64,000 bases of DNA from Streptococcus pantholopis (GCF_001642085.1 NZ_CP014699.1:868001-932000), one strand, 5' to 3'; positions 1 through 10,132 are shown, counted from the stretch's first letter. The notes: generated by a model not told the origin, from the letters alone. Program-made: numbers and translations.

Positions 1-2
1 GG

Positions 3-1379
3 TCAGAAGACGCGCTGAATTTAGATGTTGTCCGACCGGACAGCAAGGAAGCAGACCTGCCTGTTGTGGTCTACATTCATGGTGGCAACAATCAGACAGG
101 AAGTTCTCAGGAAATCAAGGGCAACAGTTTTGTTAATGATTTAAACGCTGTCTATGTTTCTGTCAACTACCGGCTGGGAGCACTGGGTTTTAATCCTCTG
201 CAAGCCTTGAAAAATGGCAATGATAATGAAAATTCGGGCAATTACAGTCTCTTGGATATCGCTGCTGCCCTAGATTGGGTAGAAGAGAATATTGCTGCCT
301 TTGGCGGCGATAAAAACAATGTCACTCTAGCCGGTTTTTCTGCCGGCGGCCGCGATGTCATGGCCAGTCTGATTTCCCCTTTATTTGCTGGAAAATATCA
401 GAAAGCCATTTCTTTCAGCGGCGGTATGACACTGGCTGATGAGACAGAAAGCCAAGACATATTTGCCGAAGCGCTTGCTCCCCTTGTTGTTGAGGATCAG
501 GTGAAAGAAACCGAAACTGAAGCTAAATCTTGGCTGCTGACAGCTGACAGCCAAGTAACTGACTATCTTTACGGCTTGTCTGCTGAGCGGCTGGCCGGGC
601 TGATGGGCAACGCAGCGATTCGTATGCGCGTTTTCCCGCATCTCTATAAGGACGGTAAGGTGCTTCCGACGGAAGGATTTGAAACGGACCAATACAATGA
701 TGTTCCCTTATTGTTGATTTCAGGAACCAGTGAGTTTTCACTTTTTGCAGCCTATGATGAGCGCTTTGCAGCTGACTTTAGCGATAAGTCTCTTTTTGAT
801 GATAAGCAAAAGACAGCTGAGTTTAATTATGTTAAAAAGTACGGTGGCCAGCTTTACCGCTTATCTAATACAGTAGAGAGCGCCCGCATACTGGGAGACA
901 GCTATGATTCACCTATTTATATCGGGGAGATTTCATATGGTGATGACCAAGAAATAACACCTGATTTGGCTGAAACGTTTGGTGCCTTTCATGGTATCTT
1001 TGAGCCGCTTTTGCAGACTCCGTCTAATTATGAGAGCATCATTGGCAAAGCTTTTGATGGACAAGGAGCCAAAGACTTATCTGCGGATTTCAAGGCTTAT
1101 CTCAAGAACTTTTTGCACTCTGATAATCCAAATGGTGATGACCTGACTAAGTGGTTACAGTGGAGTCCGAAAAGTGAGTCAGTTTTATCTCTGTCAGCAG
1201 ATAAAAAAGGTGCCCTCATCGAAGCCACTGCAGATACAGAAGATGCTCAGCTGATTCTGGATAAAATGGCCAAAGACAGCAGCCTTTCGGACGATGTGAA
1301 AGAAGAACTCAACAGCACTGTCCTTAATGGCCGCTGGTTCAGCAGCCTGCTTGATGAGCAGACAGGAGCCGGCAACTAG
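3..1379 (+). CDS. carboxylesterase type B, 5' truncated by window edge
   Basis: Alpha/beta-hydrolase of the carboxylesterase type B family, predicted to hydrolyse ester bonds. The open frame runs off the left edge: codons from position 3 read S-E-D-A-L-N-L-D-V-V, the conserved start of the esterase core, so the GTG at 66 is internal. Visible signatures are the oxyanion-hole motif Y-I-H-G-G-N just after position 66, the N-Y-R-L-G-A-L-G-F block, the W-V-x-x-N-I-A-x-F-G-G-D block, and the nucleophile elbow G-F-S-A-G-G near 333-350. The elbow has Phe where most family members have Glu (G-E-S-A-G-G). The C-terminal region is weakly conserved, and the physiological substrate cannot be told. The gene ends just before a bidirectional terminator shared with the convergent AraC gene. 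Confidence 0.85.
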   Translation, partial: SEDALNLDVVRPDSKEADLPVVVYIHGGNNQTGSSQEIKGNSFVNDLNAVYVSVNYRLGALGFNPLQALKNGNDNENSGNYSLLDIAAALDWVEENIAAFGGDKNNVTLAGFSAGGRDVMASLISPLFAGKYQKAISFSGGMTLADETESQDIFAEALAPLVVEDQVKETETEAKSWLLTADSQVTDYLYGLSAERLAGLMGNAAIRMRVFPHLYKDGKVLPTEGFETDQYNDVPLLLISGTSEFSLFAAYDERFAADFSDKSLFDDKQKTAEFNYVKKYGGQLYRLSNTVESARILGDSYDSPIYIGEISYGDDQEITPDLAETFGAFHGIFEPLLQTPSNYESIIGKAFDGQGAKDLSADFKAYLKNFLHSDNPNGDDLTKWLQWSPKSESVLSLSADKKGALIEATADTEDAQLILDKMAKDSSLSDDVKEELNSTVLNGRWFSSLLDEQTGAGN

Positions 1380-1407
1380 CTAAGAATAACTTTGGCAACA
1401 TAAAGAA

Positions 1408-1440
1408 AAGACTGAAAAAAGAATCATTTTTTTCAGTCTT
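1408..1440. terminator. bidirectional terminator between esterase and AraC gene
   Basis: Inverted repeat with arms AAGACTGAAAAAA (1408-1420) and its complement (1427-1440) around a short loop, flanked by A and T runs. It can end transcription from both convergent genes. The last codons of the AraC gene on the minus strand lie in the right arm. Confidence 0.8.
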
Positions 1441-2365
1441 TTCGCTGATTTCTTGCTGACTTAATTGGGGTCGGATGGCCTTTGGCTTTACTGAATTGTT
1501 TACGGTATTGGCTGGGAGTGACATGGAAATAATTCTTGAATTGGCGGTTAAAATTGGACAGATTGTTAAAGCCAACGCTGCTGGCTATCTCTAAAATCGG
1601 ATCTGCTGTGTTAAGCAGCAGATCGCTGGCTTTATTCAGTCTAATCTGAATGATAAATTCCGTACAGGAGGTACCAGTTTGCTGTTTAAAGACTGTCATG
1701 AAATGTGTTTTGCTGTAGCCCATAAAATCAGCTAGATAGCTGATTGAAAGATTATGCTGATAATTATGGTTAATGAAGTCAATCAGTTCCCGGATACGTT
1801 CATTTTTACGGTAAGTATCATCTGTGTTTTTTTTCAGGACATAATGGTGGTAATAGAGCAGATAAATCAATTCGTTGAGTCTGGCCTTGAGAAGAATTTC
1901 AAAATGCCGCCCCTCATTGCGGGAAAGACTGAAAATTTGAAAAAGAGCCTCTTTAATTTCTTCATAACCGGCCATATCGGGCTGAATTCTGGGAACAAAT
2001 TTGCAGCTGCTGGTCTGCAGGGGTTGCAGATAACGCAGGCTGACTTGGTCGACAACAGAATTGCCAATCATATCTAAATGGAACTGAAACGTTTCGGTGT
2101 GATGTGTCTGCCTCTCAATGGGATGAATGGAATGCATACCATTGGGTCTGATGAGGATAATATCACCAGGCTGACTATTGAAAAAATCATAATCGATATG
2201 ATATCTGGCTGAGCCTTCATAGACATAATTAATTTCGATTTCCGGGTGCCAATGGAAGAGGACATCAGGACGGCCGTCTTCGACATAGGTATCAAAAAAA
2301 TTGTAGGGCAGCAAATGGGCTCTGTCTGTCATTTCTTGTTTAAAAGTATCATTTTTCACAATCAT
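1433..2365 (-). CDS. AraC family transcriptional regulator with cupin-type sensor domain
   Basis: Transcription factor of about 310 residues. The N-terminal half is a cupin-like sensor domain (the W-H-P-E-I-E-I-N-Y and P-G-D-I-I-L-I-R-P motifs mark the beta-barrel). The C-terminal 100 residues hold the double helix-turn-helix of the AraC family: A-D-F-M-G-Y-S-K-T-H-F for the first, I-A-S-S-V-G-F-N-N-L-S-N-F-N-R-Q-F-K for the second, ending P-S-Q-Y-R-K. The ATG at 2365 is preferred over a TTG nine bases upstream because an AAAGGG ribosome site lies at a good distance only from the ATG. It is divergent from the GH1 gene at 2596, so its likely job is control of that gene in response to a beta-glucoside. 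The effector is not known. Confidence 0.88.
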   Translation of the reverse strand: MIVKNDTFKQEMTDRAHLLPYNFFDTYVEDGRPDVLFHWHPEIEINYVYEGSARYHIDYDFFNSQPGDIILIRPNGMHSIHPIERQTHHTETFQFHLDMIGNSVVDQVSLRYLQPLQTSSCKFVPRIQPDMAGYEEIKEALFQIFSLSRNEGRHFEILLKARLNELIYLLYYHHYVLKKNTDDTYRKNERIRELIDFINHNYQHNLSISYLADFMGYSKTHFMTVFKQQTGTSCTEFIIQIRLNKASDLLLNTADPILEIASSVGFNNLSNFNRQFKNYFHVTPSQYRKQFSKAKGHPTPIKSARNQRKD

Positions 2366-4035
<1,670 letters not shown>

Positions 4036-4046
4036 TTTTGTTAATA

Positions 4047-4095
4047 AACTCTGCAGAGAATATATAATCTCCTTAGTTTCTGCAGAGTTTTTTTA
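4047..4095 (+). terminator. Rho-independent terminator after GH1 copy 1
   Basis: Arms AACTCTGCAGA (4047-4057) and TCTGCAGAGTT (4079-4089) followed by a run of seven T. Confidence 0.85.
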
Positions 4096-4199
4096 TTATG
4101 TTATTCTTGAGCAGATATATCGAAAAACATTGCTAAAGAATCATTGGTATTTTCTAATATTAACCATTCTATTTAGATAAAAATTTAATTTATCCAATA

Positions 4200-4720
4200 A
4201 ACTCGCCAAATACTTTTTTACTAGCTATAATGAAATGGTCTATAAAAGGCAGCATCAACTTGGAAATAAGAGCAAGGAGCCCTTACCATCTGAAATCTAT
4301 TGCTTATATGCGTGGCAGTTGTAGTCGTCTGAAGGCTTTGCTGTCTTGGCAGGAGTACGCAGACGAAATCAAAGATTTCTGGCTTGAAGAAATTAAAGAA
4401 TAGACAGATGGTGTAAACAACTGGCAGTCGTGTTTTCTGCTAAGGACTTTACAGTAGCAGAGAACTAAGCCTACTACTTTAATAGACAGGAAGTGAGTAA
4501 GACTTTCTGTTTTTTATTATAATAGTAAGCAGCATAGATGAGAGCAGTTTTACTTATTGCTGCAAAGTGTTTCATCGAAATCTCTTGTTTTTTATGCTAT
4601 AATAATCCAAAAAGCTGAATACAGCGGCCTAAACGCTACTGGGAAAATTAGTCAGGCCGAGTGCTGATTTCATCATTATCCGGCCGTAGCCGTCTGAAGG
4701 CTTTGTTTTTTTTAAGAGGA
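4200..4720. other. gene-free stretch with decayed repeat pieces, small hairpin and promoter
   Basis: No coding signal seen. Around 4319-4383 there is a decayed copy of the interior module of the hairpin repeat (the G-T-C-T-G-A-A-G-G piece and a GAAATC/GATTTC hairpin). A hairpin with T run lies at 4485-4515. A left-end repeat fragment (CGGCCTAAACGCT) begins near 4626, and another interior fragment lies at 4681-4712. An extended -10 (TG-C-TATAAT, 4595-4603) probably starts the transcript of the gene at 4731. Confidence 0.5.
4485..4515 (+). terminator. hairpin with T run in intergenic region
   Basis: Arms ACAGGAAGT (4486-4494) and ACTTTCTGT (4502-4510) pair with one G-T wobble and are followed by six T. 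No intact gene precedes it, so it may end read-through or be the relic of a lost gene. Confidence 0.5.
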
Positions 4721-4730
4721 GGATGGAAAG

Positions 4731-5369
4731 ATGAAAGTATTTGTTGTCGGAGCAAATGGACGGGTTGCTGAACGTTTGCTGAAAGATTTGACTGAAAAAG
4801 GGCATGAGGTTTTTGCCGGAGCCCGTTCACCTGAAAAAGTACTTCAAGGTGAAAACATCCACCCTGTTTCATTTGATTTACATGATGAAGCAGAGGCTTT
4901 AAGTCAAAAATTAAAGGGAATGGATGCTGTCTATTTTACAGCTGGGTCCAGAGGAAAGGACTTGTTGCAGACAGATGCTTTCGGAGCTGTTAAGGTTATG
5001 CAGGCTTCGGAAAAAGCAGGTATTAAACGCTTTATCATGCTAAGCTCTATTCTGTCTACAGAACCTGAAAAATGGCAGGCAGCAGGTATTGACCGTTTGA
5101 AAAACTATATTATTGCTAAGTTTTTTGCTGATGAGTGGCTGATTCATAACACCCAACTGGATTATACGATTTTACAGCCGGGCAATCTTGTTGAAACTGA
5201 GGACGGCAGCGGTTTAGTTGATTTCACAGCAGTTGCTATGGGACAAAATTCTATCCCTAATGTTGCCAAGGTTTTAGCAGAGCTGTTAGACCAGCCTAAT
5301 ACTTTTAAAAAAGTTATTCCTATGGCAGATGGTCAAACGCCGATTGCACAGGCTATAGCCGAACTATGA
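4731..5369 (+). CDS. NAD(P)-binding atypical short-chain dehydrogenase
   Basis: Protein of 212 residues with a Rossmann fold starting at residue 2 (K-V-F-V-V-G-A-N-G-R-V-A), the atypical G-x-x-G-x-x-A pattern of the SDR_a5/NmrA-like group. A short H-E-V-F-A-G-A-R-S dinucleotide-phosphate binding strand follows, so NADP(H) is likely. Proteins of this type are reductases or redox sensors in which catalytic Tyr-Lys residues are often absent; none is plain here. The ATG follows a strong AGAGGAGG ribosome site. It lies 24 bp before the phasin-like gene and is probably co-transcribed with it. Substrate unknown. Confidence 0.8.
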   Translation: MKVFVVGANGRVAERLLKDLTEKGHEVFAGARSPEKVLQGENIHPVSFDLHDEAEALSQKLKGMDAVYFTAGSRGKDLLQTDAFGAVKVMQASEKAGIKRFIMLSSILSTEPEKWQAAGIDRLKNYIIAKFFADEWLIHNTQLDYTILQPGNLVETEDGSGLVDFTAVAMGQNSIPNVAKVLAELLDQPNTFKKVIPMADGQTPIAQAIAEL

Positions 5370-5393
5370 CACCATGAAAGGGGGAATGAAAAA

Positions 5394-5681
5394 ATGGATG
5401 AACTGAAGAAAGTTTTACTTGCCGGTATCGGTTTGACATCAATGACGCTGGAAAAGGCAGATGGTTTTGTCAAAGAATTAGTAGCTAAAGGGCGTTTGAC
5501 AGTTGAAGAAGGCAAGGAACTGCAGAGCGAACTGAAGCGCAAAAGCCAAGCAGAAGCAAAGGAAGTTCTTGAGAAATTTGATCAGCAAAAGCAACAGGTC
5601 CAGTATGCCAGCAAGGAAGATCTTGCACGTCTTGAAGAAAAACTGGATGTACTGCTGAAGCGGTTTGAAAAAGAAGATTAA
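5394..5681 (+). CDS. phasin-like coiled-coil protein
   Basis: Small all-helical protein of 95 residues related to the phasin/polyhydroxyalkanoate granule-associated family (the D-E-L-K-K-V-L-L-A-G-I-G start, then a K-A-D-G-F-V-K-E-L-V-A-K-G segment). The C-terminal half (about residues 45-95) is a charged coiled coil rich in Glu, Lys and Gln. Streptococci do not make polyhydroxyalkanoate, so the family name should not be read as the function. Such a gene often precedes an AarF/UbiB-type gene in streptococci, as it does here at 6267, now parted by three hairpin repeats. Start chosen by a GGGGGAA ribosome site. Confidence 0.75.
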   Translation: MDELKKVLLAGIGLTSMTLEKADGFVKELVAKGRLTVEEGKELQSELKRKSQAEAKEVLEKFDQQKQQVQYASKEDLARLEEKLDVLLKRFEKED

Positions 5682-5707
5682 ACTCTAGCAGTTGGTATCT
5701 TGTTGAA

Positions 5708-5819
5708 TTGAACACGCCCTAAAATCCTAGTGAAAAAGATGGCTGTCAGCGTGATGCTTAGGCATCCCTTGCCATCCCCTATTTTCATACGGATTTTTTA
5801 ACGGGTTTTGTATCTTGTT
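5708..5819 (+). repeat. hairpin repeat, ATCC-arm type
   Basis: Starts TTGAACACGCCC, ends TTTGTATCTTGTT. Arms AAAATCCTAGTGAAAAA and TTTTCATACGGATTTTT pair. The centre holds a GTGATG-type hairpin that is imperfect in this copy. Confidence 0.8.
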
Positions 5820-5822
5820 AAA

Positions 5823-6136
5823 TTGAACACGCCCTAAGCTCTTTGCAAAAAAGATATGGCTAAGTTTAGAGTTGATTTCAAGTTAGCTAGCCGTAGCTGA
5901 CTGAAGGCTTTGTCGTCCTAGCGGCCGACCGCACCCTTCTAGTCATCCTGGCAGAGGTGCGCCTACGAAATCAAAGATTTCTGGCTTACCGTCAGCCGTA
6001 GCTGACTGAAGGCTTTGTCGTCCTAGCGGCCGACCGCACCCTTCTAGTCATCCTGGCAGAGGTGCGCCTACGAAATCAAAGATTTCTGGCTTACCGTCAT
6101 TTTTGCTATGAGCTTTAAACGGGCTTTGTATCTTGT
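5823..6136 (+). repeat. hairpin repeat, long form with duplicated interior module
   Basis: Left end AACACGCCCTAAGCTC, right end GAGCTTTAAACGGGC plus TTTGTATCTTGTT. Between the arms is the long interior module, present twice in perfect tandem: 5890-5994 and 5995-6099, 105 bp each, identical. Each module holds the hairpin GAAATC-AAA-GATTTC and the pair CGCACC/GGTGCG. Confidence 0.85.
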
Positions 6137-6140
6137 TAAA

Positions 6141-6252
6141 TTGAACACGCCCTAAGCTCTTTGCAAAAAAGATAAAACTTCCTAGAAACCGGAGTTTCTT
6201 CGTCAGTTTTCCTATTTTTGCTGTGAGCTTTTAACGGGCTTTGTATCTTGTA
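6141..6252 (+). repeat. hairpin repeat directly upstream of the AarF-like gene
   Basis: Arms AAGCTCTTTGC and GCTGTGAGCTT pair; central hairpin AGAAAC-CGGA-GTTTCT. The right end TTTGTATCTTGT ends 15 bp before the ATG at 6267, with the ribosome site AAAGGGA between. Confidence 0.85.
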
Positions 6253-6266
6253 TAAAGGGAAATGGG

Positions 6267-7847
6267 ATGGCGAATAAGCGTTTGCGGGAAATTGTCAGGG
6301 CGTTTTCTGCTGTTGGCCTGACAGGTTTAAAAGAAAGGCGCAAAAGTTTTGATGAACAGACAGTGCCGCAAAAATTACGGCTGGCTTTTGAAGAATTAGG
6401 ACCAAGTTTTGTTAAAATCGGGCAAATTTTGTCGACGCGCAGCGATTTACTGCCTGAGTCCTACATTAAAGAGCTCAGCAAGCTGCAAGATTCTGTTTTG
6501 CCGCTGCCTGCCAATCAGGCACTGCAGGCTATTGAAGCAGAATTAGGGCAGCCTGTCAGCCATGTCTTTCGTACAGTCGCTCAGGAACCGCTGGCCAGTG
6601 CTTCAGTCGCTCAGACACATCGGGCTGTTTTTCTGTCAGGGCAGGAGGCTGTTATTAAGATTCAGCGTCCCCATCTGGCAGAGATTATTAGTGAAGATAT
6701 TGCTATTTTGCTGCGTCTGTCCAAAAGAATCCCCAAGCACTTTTTGCCTTCAGTTGATTTGAGGGAGGTTTTGCTGCAGCTGAAAGAAAGCTTGGCTGAT
6801 GAAATTGATTTTCGCCAAGAAGCACAGGCCATGCTGGATTTTGCTGAGAAAAATCAGGCTGTTAAATGTCTGGCTGTTCCGCAGGTCTTTACTGATTTCA
6901 CTACTCGGCATATGATTGTCGAGGAGTATATTCCTGGGATTCCGATTAATCACTATGCTGAATTGATTAAGGAAGGCTATGACTTAGAGGATATCGGCAG
7001 AAAGCTGATGCTGAGCTTTATTAAACAGGTTTTTAAAGATGGCTATTTTCACGGCGATCCGCATCCAGGGAATCTTCTTATCCATAATAATAAAATTTAT
7101 TTTATTGACTTTGGTATCATGGGGCGTCTTCAGGATGATATGCGGGCATCTCTTAATGACGTTCTTTACGGTTTTACAACACAGGACGTTGATGGCATGG
7201 CTAAGGCTGTTTTAACTGTCACACAAGCTGACAGCAGCTTGATTGATAAAGCAGCTTTTGCACAGGACATCGAGCAAATGCTGGCCAAATACGCTAATTT
7301 GGATTTGGGAAATCTATTTATTGCAGATTTGCTGTCGGACTTGCTCAATGTTTCACAGCGCAATCACCTTAAAGCTCCGCCTCAGATTACGGTTTTGGGC
7401 AAGGCTGTCCTCCAGATTGAAGGGATTTTTCGAGAATTAGCTCCTGATGTGAATCTGATGACTTTGGCCAAACATTATTTTATTGAGAATATGGGTGATG
7501 AGCTACTGACTCAGTTTCTTAACCGGGAAAGTCTGCTTATAGAGCTGTTTTATCTTTTGAAAAAAGGGAAATCTGTCCCCAGAAAAATCAATGAACTTTC
7601 CGAAAAGCTTCTTAACGGTCAGCTGCTTATAAATCATGATATCCATGATTATAACAAGAGGATAAGAACTCTGCAGGGGCTTGCTAATCGCTTTATTGTA
7701 GCCTTTATCTTTGGGATGCTGCTATTGTCCGCCAGTGTCTTGTCTTTTAATCCCCTGTTTCCTTTTTTGACAAAACTGCTTTTCATTTTAGCTGGTCTCA
7801 CTTTCATTTATCTCATTTTTTTAGTGGTAAACAGCCGGTACAGGTAG
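6267..7847 (+). CDS. AarF/UbiB (ABC1) family atypical kinase-like membrane protein
   Basis: Protein of 526 residues of the ABC1/ADCK/UbiB protein-kinase-like family. Diagnostic motifs are K-I-G-Q at 50-53, the Ala-rich loop S-A-S-V-A-Q-T-H, the ATP-anchoring Lys in V-I-K-I-Q-R-P, E-I-D-F-R-Q-E-A, the catalytic-loop block H-G-D-P-H-P-G-N near 262-269 and D-F-G near 281-283. The C-terminal 40 residues form two hydrophobic segments, so it is membrane anchored. UbiB relatives act in ubiquinone synthesis, but streptococci lack that pathway; in Gram-positives the role is unsettled (lipid homeostasis is one idea). ATG chosen by the AAAGGGA site. A strong terminator follows. Confidence 0.9.
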   Translation: MANKRLREIVRAFSAVGLTGLKERRKSFDEQTVPQKLRLAFEELGPSFVKIGQILSTRSDLLPESYIKELSKLQDSVLPLPANQALQAIEAELGQPVSHVFRTVAQEPLASASVAQTHRAVFLSGQEAVIKIQRPHLAEIISEDIAILLRLSKRIPKHFLPSVDLREVLLQLKESLADEIDFRQEAQAMLDFAEKNQAVKCLAVPQVFTDFTTRHMIVEEYIPGIPINHYAELIKEGYDLEDIGRKLMLSFIKQVFKDGYFHGDPHPGNLLIHNNKIYFIDFGIMGRLQDDMRASLNDVLYGFTTQDVDGMAKAVLTVTQADSSLIDKAAFAQDIEQMLAKYANLDLGNLFIADLLSDLLNVSQRNHLKAPPQITVLGKAVLQIEGIFRELAPDVNLMTLAKHYFIENMGDELLTQFLNRESLLIELFYLLKKGKSVPRKINELSEKLLNGQLLINHDIHDYNKRIRTLQGLANRFIVAFIFGMLLLSASVLSFNPLFPFLTKLLFILAGLTFIYLIFLVVNSRYR

Positions 7848-7884
7848 ACCATAAAAGGAATATTTAAGAAGTAAAAAATAACCA

Positions 7885-7925
7885 AAGCGCACAGAACTCC
7901 TCCCTGCTGTTCTGTGCGCTTTTTT
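7885..7925 (+). terminator. Rho-independent terminator after AarF-like gene
   Basis: Perfect 13-bp arms AAGCGCACAGAAC (7885-7897) and GTTCTGTGCGCTT (7909-7921) followed by a T run. Confidence 0.9.
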
Positions 7926-7945
7926 AAAATCCCTAAACAAACGAA

Positions 7946-8062
7946 TATTACCAAGTGGTTAACAGTATAGATGAGACAACTCAGGCCTTAGCAGTAGCTC
8001 CGGTTTATTCAGATGGCCAAGTAGACTACAGCCAAACGGCTATCGTTGTGGCAGGGATATAA
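7946..8062 (+). pseudogene. 5' remnant of a lipase toxin gene, ending at the V-V-A-G junction
   Basis: The reading frame from 7946 gives Y-Y-Q-V-V-N-S-I-D-E-T-T-Q-A-L-A-V-A-P-V and then V-D-Y-S-Q-T-A-I-V-V-A-G-I-stop, closely matching residues 38-73 of the toxin at 8786. Everything before is lost. The match ends exactly where the orphan toxin fragment at 27275-27493 ends, and the bases after both stops are alike (TAAAAATG, then a promoter). It is therefore the tail of an older orphan cassette, not a random duplication. Confidence 0.85.
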
Positions 8063-8081
8063 AAATGATGGCAAACGTCAC

Positions 8082-8110
8082 TTGTTTTTTCAGTATTACT
8101 ATGCTATACT
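8082..8110 (+). promoter_or_regulatory. promoter of toxin cassette 1
   Basis: -35 TTGTTT (8082-8087), 17-bp spacer, -10 TATACT (8105-8110) with an upstream TG. The same promoter stands before the paralogous genes at 26658 and 27596, so each cassette carries its own. Confidence 0.75.
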
Positions 8111-8164
8111 AATGAAAATTAAAACGAATTATTGAAATTGTCTACAGAGAACAAGGAGTAAGCT

Positions 8165-8782
8165 ATGGCTAAAAGGAAAAAGTTAAGCAGACCGGCTAAA
8201 GTGTTTTGGGGACTGCTGGCTGTGGTTCTCATCTCTATCACAGGAATTTGGGGGTATAATCGCTATATGGAAAAGAAAAAAGTTGACCAGCTTTATCAAC
8301 ATGGCTTTCAGTTGCTGGAGGAACAGATTGCCACTTATATTAAAGAGAATTATTCCGGTATCAGTAAAATCGAGTTTTCACCGATTTATATAGACGGTGA
8401 TGGAAAATTTACGATGAGAACGGCCTATGTTATTCCTATTATTTATGACAATTATGGAAATAAAGCAAAACTTGGTGGACGTGTTGAAAATACTAATAGG
8501 GTATATGCTAAACATGGTTTACTTAATGGGATTTCGTCACTTGACTTTGATATTAATGGTAATTGGATTATCTATCTAGATAATTCAGCTAATGGGAATC
8601 AGATTGATGTGTCTAAGTATGACCATTTACCTGCTAAAGCAAAACTTTCCACGAATGATTTCATAGATGATAATATAACTAGCTTAGTACAAGCTAACCA
8701 TTTGAAAGGAGTATTTGCAAGTAAAGACGGTAGTTCTAATACACTTATCAGATATAATACAGAAATAAGATGGGGGAAATAA
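8165..8782 (+). CDS. single-pass membrane protein, candidate immunity protein of lipase toxin (cassette 1)
   Basis: Protein of 205 residues with a basic start (M-A-K-R-K-K), one transmembrane helix at about 12-31 and an outward-facing C-terminal domain of about 170 residues. The first 75 residues are almost identical to those of the proteins at 26658 and 27596, while the rest differs strongly between the three. Its stop lies 3 bp before the toxin start, so the two are co-transcribed. Position, membrane anchoring and diversification suit an immunity protein guarding the outer face of the membrane against a secreted lipase, as the S. aureus TslA lipase has a membrane-attached immunity partner. 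No sequence match to a named immunity family is claimed. The role is inferred from context. Confidence 0.6.
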   Translation: MAKRKKLSRPAKVFWGLLAVVLISITGIWGYNRYMEKKKVDQLYQHGFQLLEEQIATYIKENYSGISKIEFSPIYIDGDGKFTMRTAYVIPIIYDNYGNKAKLGGRVENTNRVYAKHGLLNGISSLDFDINGNWIIYLDNSANGNQIDVSKYDHLPAKAKLSTNDFIDDNITSLVQANHLKGVFASKDGSSNTLIRYNTEIRWGK

Positions 8783-8785
8783 TCA

Positions 8786-10132
8786 ATGGCATTGACAGAT
8801 CAAAATCTTCAGGAGTTACAAAATGGACTAAAAGATAATTTAGAAAAAGAGAGATTATCCAGTGGTGATACTTTTATAACTAAGGATAAAAAAACTTATC
8901 AAGTCGTTAACAGTGTCAACGATACTACTCAAGCTTTAGCTGTAGCTCCGGTTTATTCAGATGGTCAAGTTGACTACAGCCAAACGGCTATCGTTGTGGC
9001 AGGGACCCAGCCCGGTCTTAATGAATCGACCAAGAATGCTGTCGAGGCCAGCGGAGTTTTCGGCCTGACTGACGGGCAGCTGACCGCTCAGACCGAAGCA
9101 ATCGACCAGTTTTATCAGGAGACGGTGAAAAAGCTGGAAGTGCATAAGGGCACAGTCTCCAACATGTCCGGTTTCAGCCAGTCCGGTCCTGGTGTGGCTA
9201 AAGTCGGCGCCAAATACCAAGTGCCAAAGATTACCAACTTCACAGACTGGGCGGCAGCCCAAGCGGTAAAGAGCGGTGCCTTTTCTAACAGTGAGCTGGC
9301 TTATCTGAAAGACCATGCGACAGTTTATTCGGATTCCGGAAAAGATTTGACCTACCTTGATGGCGGCAAAGGTGAAATTCCTTACGGGAAGGTAGTGGTT
9401 GTTGAAGGGACGCAGGGCCTCAACGATCCCATCGGCGACCACGATCCAAAGTTCTTCCACATAAAAGGAGATAAGCTGGATATTGACTACTATGTGAAGA
9501 AGGGCCAGTTTGTCTCCGGCATGACCAAGGAGCAGGTGATTAAGGTGGCCAGAAAGAAGGCTAAAGAAGCCGCGAAAAACTGGGATATTAAAGACCCCAG
9601 CACTTGGTTTAACAGCACCGATTACCGGCTTTATCTGCTGAGATATGTTATGACCTACGGCGACTTTGCGGTTGAACCGACCAAAGCCGAGCTTCTGACC
9701 TCTTATAAGAAGACAGTCAAAGACCTGAGAAGTCAGCTGAAAACAGCGACAGGGTCTAAGCGAATCAGCTTGCGGGAGGAGCTGTTGCGGGCAGTTGCTG
9801 AGAAAGCTAGGCTGCAGGCCGAGCTTAAAGTTCAAGAGATTAAAGATGAGATTGCTCAGGCAAAAGAAGCTCTGCAGGCAGACATCACGGCGACGCGTCA
9901 GGCTATGTACCAAATAGCAGAAGAACTGACGGATAGTGAAGTGGCCGAACTGCTGAGCCCTTACACTATGGAGAATTTATGGGACAGTCAGGCAGAGGCC
10001 CAAAATTTAGCAGAAGCTGATGCCTACCAAAACAGGATGATGGCTTTTGCGGATAAGCTGGAAGCAGCGGCAGACAATCTAATAGCGACCGATCAGGAAG
10101 GGGCAGCTTTGTTTTCAACTAACAAGAAGTAG
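8786..10132 (+). CDS. putative type VII-secreted lipase toxin with C-terminal LXG-like domain (copy 1)
   Basis: Protein of 448 residues without a signal peptide. The N-terminal 245 residues look like an alpha/beta-hydrolase: T-A-I-V-V-A-G-T at 67-74 sits where lipases have the oxyanion strand, G-F-S-Q-S-G at 129-134 is a nucleophile elbow (Ser131), and G-D-H-D with a nearby His (about 217-225) may supply the acid and base. From about residue 290 to the end it is helical and charged, rich in E-E-L-L-R-A-V-A-E-K-type heptads, like LXG/WXG100 targeting domains. This toxic-first, targeting-last order matches the reverse arrangement described for S. aureus TslA. Two helical partner genes follow, as in type VII effector loci. 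The secretion machinery itself is not in the window. Confidence 0.65.
   Translation: MALTDQNLQELQNGLKDNLEKERLSSGDTFITKDKKTYQVVNSVNDTTQALAVAPVYSDGQVDYSQTAIVVAGTQPGLNESTKNAVEASGVFGLTDGQLTAQTEAIDQFYQETVKKLEVHKGTVSNMSGFSQSGPGVAKVGAKYQVPKITNFTDWAAAQAVKSGAFSNSELAYLKDHATVYSDSGKDLTYLDGGKGEIPYGKVVVVEGTQGLNDPIGDHDPKFFHIKGDKLDIDYYVKKGQFVSGMTKEQVIKVARKKAKEAAKNWDIKDPSTWFNSTDYRLYLLRYVMTYGDFAVEPTKAELLTSYKKTVKDLRSQLKTATGSKRISLREELLRAVAEKARLQAELKVQEIKDEIAQAKEALQADITATRQAMYQIAEELTDSEVAELLSPYTMENLWDSQAEAQNLAEADAYQNRMMAFADKLEAAADNLIATDQEGAALFSTNKK

Noticed and set aside
5708..6252. CRISPR array, because of several repeats in a row
   Set aside because: Units are about 111 bp or longer hairpins with no short direct repeats and no regular unique spacers; no cas genes.
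7946..8062. Separate small peptide gene before the toxin operon
   Set aside because: No start codon or ribosome site in frame; clear homology to residues 38-73 of the toxin marks it as a relic.
8957..9913. Long minus-strand frame (318 codons) opposite the lipase toxin, and a shorter one opposite the second toxin
   Set aside because: Shadow of the toxin gene's codon pattern; Cys/Leu/Phe-rich, no ribosome site, no family likeness.
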